From an uncultured Caulobacteraceae bacterium (GTDB lineage Bacteria; Pseudomonadota; Alphaproteobacteria; Caulobacterales; Caulobacteraceae), in assembly GCA_946480495.1 (NCBI GenBank), contig CAMLKO010000065.1:1-6178 (forward strand): DNA of 6,178 nt. Reading direction: 5' to 3'. This document shows positions 1-5,171 of this stretch, in pieces. The translations under genes were made by a program, and so were the position numbers. The notes below the pieces were generated by a model that saw nothing but the letters and a program-made list of their open reading frames with translations, had not been told where the DNA came from and did no database searches. The stretch's first letter is position 1. The number at the start of each line of letters is the position of its first letter.

Positions 1-2723
1 CCTTCAGCCAGGACACCCTGGAGAAGGCCAAGATCGACGGCGGCCCGAACCTGGTCCTCTCCATTCCGAACGTGAACTTCTCCAAAGGGAACTTCACGGG
101 ATACAACTTCCAGATCCGGGGCGTGGGCTCGAAGCTCGTGGCCGCGTCGGGTGACGCCGGCACCGGCATCCACCTGAACAACGCGCCGATGACGGCCAAC
201 AACCTCTTCGAATCCGAATTCTACGACGTGGAGCGGGTCGAAGTGCTTCGGGGCCCGCAAGGCACCCTCTACGGCCGTAACGCCACCGGCGGCGTGGTCA
301 ACGTGATCACCGCCAAGCCGGTCGACCACTTCGAGGCGATGATCCGCGGCGAAGTCGGCAACTACAACACCCGCAAGGTGCGCGGCATGATCAACATGCC
401 GCTGGGCGACATGTTCGCCCTGCGCGTCGCGGGCACCATGCTGAAGCGCGATGGCTACGGCAAGAACACCTACACCGGCAACGACGCCGACGACCGCGAC
501 CTATGGGCGGCCCGCGTCACGCTCGGGTTCAATCCGACGGACCGTGTGCGCACCTACCTGATGTACGACCACTTCGAGGAAGACGATAACCGCTCGCGGA
601 TCGGCCGGCAGTTCTGCGTGAAGGACCCGGGCGGCACGATGGGGGGGCTTACCTTCCCCAACACCGCGGCCGGCGAAATCCAGCGCGGCTTCTTCAGCCA
701 AGGCTGTCTTGAGACTTCGCTTTATGCGCCGGGCGCCTCCACCGGCGCGCTGAACACGCAGGGCACCCTGGGCGGCCTCTTCTCGGCCCTCACCGGCATT
801 CAGACCGGCGATGCGCTCGCCGGCAAGGTGCAGGACGCGAATATCCGCAACATCGAGTCGGTGATCGACCCGGTCTACCAGACCGACACGGACATCTGGG
901 AACTGAACATCGAGGCCGACCTCACGGACTCGCTGAAGCTCACGTCGCTGACGTCCTACAGCAAGCTCAACCTGTTCACTGAACAGGACTACAACCGGAT
1001 GATCCCGACAGTCGCCTTCAACGCGACGCCGAATTCCTGCAACTTCTTTACCGCGCCTTGCGGAAATGGGGCGCTCGCAGCGGGCCTGCCGATCTCCGGC
1101 GGCCTCTACAGCTTTATCTACGGCACCCTGTTCCCCGGCGGAGTCGTCAGCGACCCGCAGGTGGGCGCGCAGAACCGGTTCACGACGCTGGACATCTCAT
1201 CTGCGTACACGAAGCAGTGGACTCAGGAACTACGGTTGCAGTCGAATTTCGATGGTCCGATCAACTTCAACGTCGGCGGCATCTACCTCGACTTCAAATA
1301 CGGCGGCGACTATTTCGTGATGTTCAACTCAGGCACCGGCTACTACCAGGTGCTGAACCTGCTCACGAACCTCGCCAGCAGTGGCGCTGTTCCGTACCCG
1401 TGTCCGTTGAACAATCCGGCCTGCGTCTATGTCGATCCGAGCAAAACGCCGGACCGCAGCGGCCACAACTACTATGACAATTACGGACCCTATCACCTGA
1501 AGTCCCGCGCGGCCTTCGGCGAGATCTACTACCAGATGACGGAAAATCTGAAGTGGACCCTCGGCGTACGCTACACGGACGATTCCAAGATCGTGGAATC
1601 GCACCAGGTGGCTCTGGGCGAAGATGGCAGCGGCGTGCTGCCGCCGCCGCCCAGCGATCCGGATCCGCTGAAGAAGGTCCAGTTCAAGGAAACGACGGGC
1701 CGGTTCGGCGTCGACTGGAAACCGCATCTCGACTTCACCGACGAGACCCTGATCTACGCCTTCTACTCGAAGGGCTATAAGGCCGGCGGCGTGAACCCCG
1801 CCTGCTCGTTCGCCTGCAACACCTATCCGCAGACGTTCGCCCCCGAGTTTGTGAACGCGATCGAAATCGGCGCGAAGAACACGCTCGCGGGCGGTTCGGT
1901 CCTGCTGAACCTGACCGGGTTCCACTACAATTACGAAGGCTACCAGGTCTCGAAGATCCAGAACCGGACCTCGATCAACGAGAACATCGACGCCAAGATC
2001 AAAGGCCTCGAACTCGAGACGATCTGGGCTCCGATGCGGGCGCTGCGCTTCAACGCCAACGTCGGCTGGCTCGACACCAAGATCACCAGCGGTCAATCGA
2101 TCGACACCTTCGACCGCACCCAGGGCGATCCGAACCTGGTGGTGATGAAGACCGATCAGGCGGCCAACTGTGTGGTGACGGTGACGACGGCCATGACGGC
2201 GCTGTACGTCGCCAACCTCTATCAGTCGCCGTTCTTCCTGCTGGGAGCCTGCCCGGGCGCTGCTCCGACGGCGCCTGCCGGCGCGACGCTCTATCCGGGC
2301 GGCCCGCTGGCCTCGGGGGTGGGTTCCTACGGGCTCTTCTCCGAAGGCGTGCCGGTGAACTTGAGCGGCAAGGAGCTGCCGAACTCCCCACACTGGACCC
2401 TCCAGGTCGGCGCCCAATACACGCTGGAGCTCGGGACGGACTGGTCGGCGACGCTGCGGGGCGACTACTACAAGCAGACCAAGACGTTCTCGCGGATCTA
2501 CAACAGCGAAGCTGACCGCATCAAAGACTGGGACAACGTCAACGCCACGCTGACGTTCGACAACGATCCGATGCGGCTGTCGATCGAGCTCTACGTGAAG
2601 AACGCCACCGACGAGGAAGCCATCACCGACACCTACCTGACAGACGACTCGTCGGGCCTGTATCGGAACGCCTTCTTCACCGAGCCGCGCACCTACGGCA
2701 TCGCGATCACCAAGAAGTTCTAG
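1..2723 (+). CDS. TonB-dependent outer-membrane receptor, 5' truncated by the window edge
   Basis: This is an outer-membrane active transporter that would import a scarce ligand using TonB-ExbBD energy; the ligand cannot be told from the sequence. The frame is open from position 3, giving about 906 residues, so the GTG at 72 is internal and not the start. The signal peptide, TonB box and first part of the plug lie upstream of the window. Plug signatures are visible: IRGVG (114-128) and VERVEVLRGPQGTLYGRN followed by ATGGVVNVIT (about 231-310). The rest alternates aromatic-rich strands and long loops typical of a 22-strand barrel, with FYSKGYKAGGVN at 1761-1796. The protein ends in RTYGIAITKKF, with the terminal Phe expected for Bam-dependent assembly. 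Ten cysteines occur as five close pairs in loop-like segments. A terminator follows 28 bp after the stop, so it is the last or only gene of its transcript. The family call is firm; the substrate is unknown. Confidence 0.95.
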   Translation, partial: FSQDTLEKAKIDGGPNLVLSIPNVNFSKGNFTGYNFQIRGVGSKLVAASGDAGTGIHLNNAPMTANNLFESEFYDVERVEVLRGPQGTLYGRNATGGVVNVITAKPVDHFEAMIRGEVGNYNTRKVRGMINMPLGDMFALRVAGTMLKRDGYGKNTYTGNDADDRDLWAARVTLGFNPTDRVRTYLMYDHFEEDDNRSRIGRQFCVKDPGGTMGGLTFPNTAAGEIQRGFFSQGCLETSLYAPGASTGALNTQGTLGGLFSALTGIQTGDALAGKVQDANIRNIESVIDPVYQTDTDIWELNIEADLTDSLKLTSLTSYSKLNLFTEQDYNRMIPTVAFNATPNSCNFFTAPCGNGALAAGLPISGGLYSFIYGTLFPGGVVSDPQVGAQNRFTTLDISSAYTKQWTQELRLQSNFDGPINFNVGGIYLDFKYGGDYFVMFNSGTGYYQVLNLLTNLASSGAVPYPCPLNNPACVYVDPSKTPDRSGHNYYDNYGPYHLKSRAAFGEIYYQMTENLKWTLGVRYTDDSKIVESHQVALGEDGSGVLPPPPSDPDPLKKVQFKETTGRFGVDWKPHLDFTDETLIYAFYSKGYKAGGVNPACSFACNTYPQTFAPEFVNAIEIGAKNTLAGGSVLLNLTGFHYNYEGYQVSKIQNRTSINENIDAKIKGLELETIWAPMRALRFNANVGWLDTKITSGQSIDTFDRTQGDPNLVVMKTDQAANCVVTVTTAMTALYVANLYQSPFFLLGACPGAAPTAPAGATLYPGGPLASGVGSYGLFSEGVPVNLSGKELPNSPHWTLQVGAQYTLELGTDWSATLRGDYYKQTKTFSRIYNSEADRIKDWDNVNATLTFDNDPMRLSIELYVKNATDEEAITDTYLTDDSSGLYRNAFFTEPRTYGIAITKKF

Positions 2724-2750
2724 TTCGGCCTGTTTGGACTGGGCCTCTGG

Positions 2751-2783
2751 CGGCGGGGAGCGATCCCCGCCGTTTTTTCTTTG
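2751..2783 (+). terminator. Rho-independent terminator of the TonB-dependent receptor gene
   Basis: A perfect 9-bp stem, CGGCGGGGA (2751-2759) with TCCCCGCCG (2764-2772), encloses a GCGA (GNRA-type) tetraloop. It is followed at once by six T residues (2773-2778) and a further T-rich stretch to about 2790. It starts 28 bp after the receptor stop codon and separates that gene from the next one. Confidence 0.93.
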
Positions 2784-2826
2784 TTTGGTTTACATCTCCG
2801 CAAGACGCCCCGGCGATGATGGGGTG

Positions 2827-3942
2827 ATGACCAAGCGTTCCGAACCCGCCGGCGCAGCCGCCAACGACGTCACGCTCGAGGTGCTTCGCCAGCTCGAGCA
2901 GATGGCCGAACTCGCCGCGCGCCTGAAGGCCGAGGCCTCCGTGGAAGGCGTCGAAGCCTCCGCGCGCGCGCTTGCGCAAGGGGCCGAGGACGTCCGCCGG
3001 CTCGTGGAGCAGGCCCGCGACCTCGCCCGCCTGGAGCGCGGCCAGCTGGCGCTGGAGCCGACCACCTGCAAGCTGCGCAATATCGTGGCCGCCGTCGAGG
3101 ACGCCTGGCGCGAGCGCGCCAACAGCGCGGGGATCACCTACGCCGTCTCCTACGAAGGCGACGCCCATCAGGCGGCGGAGGTCGACTGCGACCGGCTGAT
3201 GCAGCTGTTCGACGTGCTGGTCGGCCGCGCCTTCGCCGAGACGGCGAAAGGGCGGATCGAGGTCAGCCTTCGCGTGCAGTCCCTGGGCGAGAACCTGACG
3301 CTGGAAGGCTCGGTGCGCGACACCGGCCGTTCGCTGAGCGCCGAGGAACTGGCCCACATCTTCGACCCGGCCGAGACCGCCCGCGCCGAGGCGACGGCCA
3401 GCCTGTCGACCCGCATCGGCATGGCGCTGGCCAACCGCCTGGTGCAGGCGTTTTCGGGCGTGCTGCAGGCGCAGGTGAACGACGGCGGCGGGGTGACGGT
3501 CACCTTCGACCTGCTGGTCCCGGCGGCGAGCATCGAGAAGCCCCGCTCGCTGCATGTGCTGATCGTCGACGACAACATGACCAACCGCATGGTGGCCGAG
3601 GCCATGTGCGACCTGTTCGACTGCACCTGCGAGCAGGCGGCAGACGGCGTGGAGGCGGTGGAAGCGGCCAGGACGCGGGCCTTCGACCTCATCCTGATGG
3701 ACATCACCATGCCGCGGATGGACGGCGTCGAGGCGACGCGCCAGATCCGCGGCCTGCCCGGGCCGGTGAGCCGCACCCCGATCATCGCGCTGACCGCCAG
3801 CGCCGACCGCGAGGACGTCGTCCGCTACATGGAAGCGGGCATGAACGACGTCATCGAAAAGCCGATCAAGCCGGACCGGCTGGCCGCGGTGCTGATGCTG
3901 CTGGGCGCGGCGGCCGAGGACGGCGCCATCGCCGCCGCCTGA
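2827..3942 (+). CDS. Degenerate histidine kinase (pseudokinase) fused to an intact receiver domain
   Basis: The 371-residue protein is probably cytoplasmic; no signal peptide, membrane segment or PAS domain is seen. Residues about 14-75 resemble a DHp dimerisation domain: MAEL at 26-29 and LARLERG at 66-72 match the usual helix ends. There is no histidine before residue 114, and hand alignment puts Asp14 where the phosphorylated His should be. Residues about 115-232 resemble a HATPase domain. However, the N-box has VLVGRA where NxxxNA is expected, the G1 box reads DTGRS, and the glycine-rich G2 loop is replaced by SLSTRIGMALANRL. The receiver (about 242-358) looks complete: D248/D249, phospho-acceptor D292 in LMDITMP, T323 and K345. 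No output domain follows. It likely receives phosphate or scaffolds partners and does not autophosphorylate. ATG 2827 is chosen because upstream codons encode non-homologous sequence reaching back into the terminator; GTG 2824 is possible. The ribosome site is weak. A tiny ORF (2816-2827) ends overlapping the start as TGATG. Confidence 0.85.
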   Translation: MTKRSEPAGAAANDVTLEVLRQLEQMAELAARLKAEASVEGVEASARALAQGAEDVRRLVEQARDLARLERGQLALEPTTCKLRNIVAAVEDAWRERANSAGITYAVSYEGDAHQAAEVDCDRLMQLFDVLVGRAFAETAKGRIEVSLRVQSLGENLTLEGSVRDTGRSLSAEELAHIFDPAETARAEATASLSTRIGMALANRLVQAFSGVLQAQVNDGGGVTVTFDLLVPAASIEKPRSLHVLIVDDNMTNRMVAEAMCDLFDCTCEQAADGVEAVEAARTRAFDLILMDITMPRMDGVEATRQIRGLPGPVSRTPIIALTASADREDVVRYMEAGMNDVIEKPIKPDRLAAVLMLLGAAAEDGAIAAA

Positions 3943-3952
3943 TCCGCTGGGA

Positions 3953-4029
3953 TGGTAGCTGGGGGCGGGATCGAACCGCCGACCTGTGGGTTATGAATCC
4001 ACCGCTCTAACCATCTGAGCTACCCAGCC
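3953..4029 (-). tRNA. tRNA-Met (CAT), elongator type, CCA encoded
   Basis: Read on the minus strand, this is a complete 77-nt cloverleaf. The acceptor GGCTGGG pairs with CCCAGCT (G1-U72 wobble), followed by discriminator A73 and an encoded CCA. The D stem is GCTC/GAGC. The anticodon loop is TTCATAA with anticodon CAT. The variable loop is AGGTC, and the T arm is GGCGG-TTCGATC-CCGCC. The initiator hallmarks are missing: there is no 1-72 C-A mismatch and no run of three G-C pairs next to the anticodon loop. The elongator is therefore preferred. An Ile2 tRNA (CAT modified to lysidine) cannot be fully excluded, but G1-U72 with A73 fits elongator Met. The anticodon stem has an A31-C39 mismatch. 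It points towards the kinase-like gene with only 10 bp between their ends. Confidence 0.96.
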
Positions 4030-4060
4030 AAAGCCTTGGCCCATCCGAGCGAAGGCCGGG

Positions 4061-4089
4061 GTTATAGGGGCTGGCCCCCTCCCCTTCAA
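4061..4089 (-). promoter_or_regulatory. Probable sigma-70 type promoter of the tRNA-Met gene
   Basis: On the minus strand, TTGAAG (complement of 4084-4089) and TATAAC (complement of 4061-4066) are separated by exactly 17 bp. Each is a close match to the -35 and -10 consensus. The -10 box is followed by a GC-rich discriminator (CCCCGGCC), typical of stable-RNA promoters under stringent control. The start would be near 4054, leaving a leader of about 25 nt before the tRNA. The spacer holds a small palindrome, GGGGCCAGCCCC. Confidence 0.7.
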
Positions 4090-4105
4090 GCCGCCCATTC
4101 ACAGC

Positions 4106-4134
4106 TTGGGAAAGCGCTCCGGCGCCGCTAGGTT
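4106..4134 (+). promoter_or_regulatory. Possible promoter of the glycosyltransferase-amidotransferase operon, perhaps giving a leaderless mRNA
   Basis: TTGGGA (4106-4111) and TAGGTT (4129-4134) are 17 bp apart. A start 7 to 9 nt after the -10 box would fall at about 4141-4143, on or next to the ATG at 4143. No Shine-Dalgarno sequence is seen before that ATG, which agrees with leaderless translation, a common mode in Caulobacter relatives. The hexamers are only moderate matches. The rest of the 113-bp gap between tRNA and gene holds the divergent tRNA promoter. Confidence 0.35.
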
Positions 4135-4142
4135 CGCCCGCC

Positions 4143-5168
4143 ATGAGCGTAGTCCACCTCCTGGGTTCGGCGGCCGACGGCGGGGCCGAAACCTACTTCG
4201 CAAGCCTTGTGGGCGCGCTCGCCCGGAGCGGCGTGGAGCAGGCCTGCGCCATCCGCCGCCATCCCGCCCGCGAGCGCGCGGTGGCGCACGCGGGCGTTCC
4301 CGTGCGCACCTTCCGGTTCGGCGGCCTTCCCGACGTGTTCACGCGTCCGCGCATCGCGGCCTATGCCCGGCGTGAGAAGGCCAAGGTGCTGCTGGCCTGG
4401 ATGAACCGCGCGGCGGCCAAGACGCCGAAAGGCGGCTGGGCGCGGATCGGGCGGCTGGGGGGCTACTACAGCCTCAAGTACTACAAGGGATTCGACGCGC
4501 TGGTCGCCAACACGCCGGACATCCGCCGCTGGGTGATCGAGCAGGGCTGGCCCGAGCAGCGGGTGCTCTACATCCCCAACTTCGCCACCGCCCGAGACAG
4601 CGCGCCGGAAGACCGCGCGGCGCTGGATACGCCCGAGGATGCGCCCCTGCTGCTGGCGATGGGCCGGCTGCACGAGAACAAGGCGCACGACATCAGCCTG
4701 CGCGCGCTCGCGAAGGTCCCGGGCGCGTACCTCTGGATCGCGGGCGCCGGGCCGCTGGAGCGGAAGCTGAAGGCGCTGGCGGCGGAGCTGGGCGTCGCCG
4801 ACCGGGTGCGGTTCCTGGGCTGGCGGGAGGACGCCTCGGCCCTCTATCGCGCGGCGGACATCTGCGTCTTTCCCTCGCGGTTCGAGCCGCTCGGCAATGT
4901 GGTGATCCAGTGCTGGGCGCACGGCATCCCCATTGTGGCGGCGGCGAGCCAGGGCCCGGGCGCGCTGATCCGCGACGGCGAGGACGGGCTGCTGGTCCCG
5001 GTGAACGACGCCGACGCGCTGGCGGCGGGGGTGCGGCGGCTGCTGGACGAGCCGATGCTGCCGATCAAGCTGATCCAGAACGGCCATGCCCGCGTCGAGG
5101 GCGAATACAGCGAGGCCGCCGTCGTCGCCCAGTGGAAGGCCCTCTTCGCACGCTATGGAGCCGCCTGA
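4143..5168 (+). CDS. GT4-like (GT-B fold) glycosyltransferase
   Basis: The 341-residue cytoplasmic or membrane-peripheral enzyme is predicted to move a sugar from a nucleotide-sugar donor onto a growing glycan (surface polysaccharide or lipopolysaccharide). The N-terminal Rossmann half starts MSVVHLLGSAADGGAETYF, with the GGAET acceptor-side motif at 13-17. The donor half has MGRLHENKAHD (173-183), IAGAGPLERKL (199-209), VRFLGW (222-227) and SRFEPLGNVVI (245-255), followed by GPGALIRDGEDGLLV (271-285). These are typical of family GT4. The usual E-x7-E donor-binding pair reads E248-x7-Q256, so the second Glu is replaced by Gln. It is slightly short for the family. No signal peptide or transmembrane helix is seen. 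ATG 4143 gives the full conserved N-terminus. Its TGA directly abuts the ATG of the amidotransferase gene, implying shared transcription and translational coupling. Donor and acceptor are unknown. Confidence 0.88.
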   Translation: MSVVHLLGSAADGGAETYFASLVGALARSGVEQACAIRRHPARERAVAHAGVPVRTFRFGGLPDVFTRPRIAAYARREKAKVLLAWMNRAAAKTPKGGWARIGRLGGYYSLKYYKGFDALVANTPDIRRWVIEQGWPEQRVLYIPNFATARDSAPEDRAALDTPEDAPLLLAMGRLHENKAHDISLRALAKVPGAYLWIAGAGPLERKLKALAAELGVADRVRFLGWREDASALYRAADICVFPSRFEPLGNVVIQCWAHGIPIVAAASQGPGALIRDGEDGLLVPVNDADALAAGVRRLLDEPMLPIKLIQNGHARVEGEYSEAAVVAQWKALFARYGAA

Positions 5169-5171
5169 ATG
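5157..5171 (+). promoter_or_regulatory. Ribosome binding site and stop-start junction for the amidotransferase gene
   Basis: GGAG at 5157-5160 lies 8 nt before the ATG at 5169, inside the last codons of the glycosyltransferase gene. Its stop TGA (5166-5168) is immediately followed by ATG. The arrangement suggests that ribosomes finishing the first gene restart on the second. Confidence 0.6.

Noticed and set aside
1329..2417. A 362-codon minus-strand open frame opposite the TonB receptor
   Set aside because: Low-complexity, Arg-rich translation opposite well-conserved barrel coding sequence; a codon-bias shadow.
2734..2826. A 31-codon N-terminal extension of the kinase-like gene
   Set aside because: It would begin before and include the terminator hairpin and its T-run, and gives a sequence unlike the family. 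The start at 2827 is preferred.
2707..3555. A 282-codon minus-strand open frame opposite the kinase-like gene
   Set aside because: It starts inside the receiver-coding region and runs through the terminator at 2751-2783; no domain is recognisable.
3854..3881. A possible intrinsic terminator for the tRNA on the minus strand (AGCCG/CGGCT stem then TTTT)
   Set aside because: The stem is short with a long loop, and the bases are explained by the conserved receiver codons EKPIKPDRL.
3953..3975. tRNA 3' end as an integration site (attachment repeat) for a mobile island
   Set aside because: No second copy of the tRNA 3' end and no integrase gene are seen in the window.
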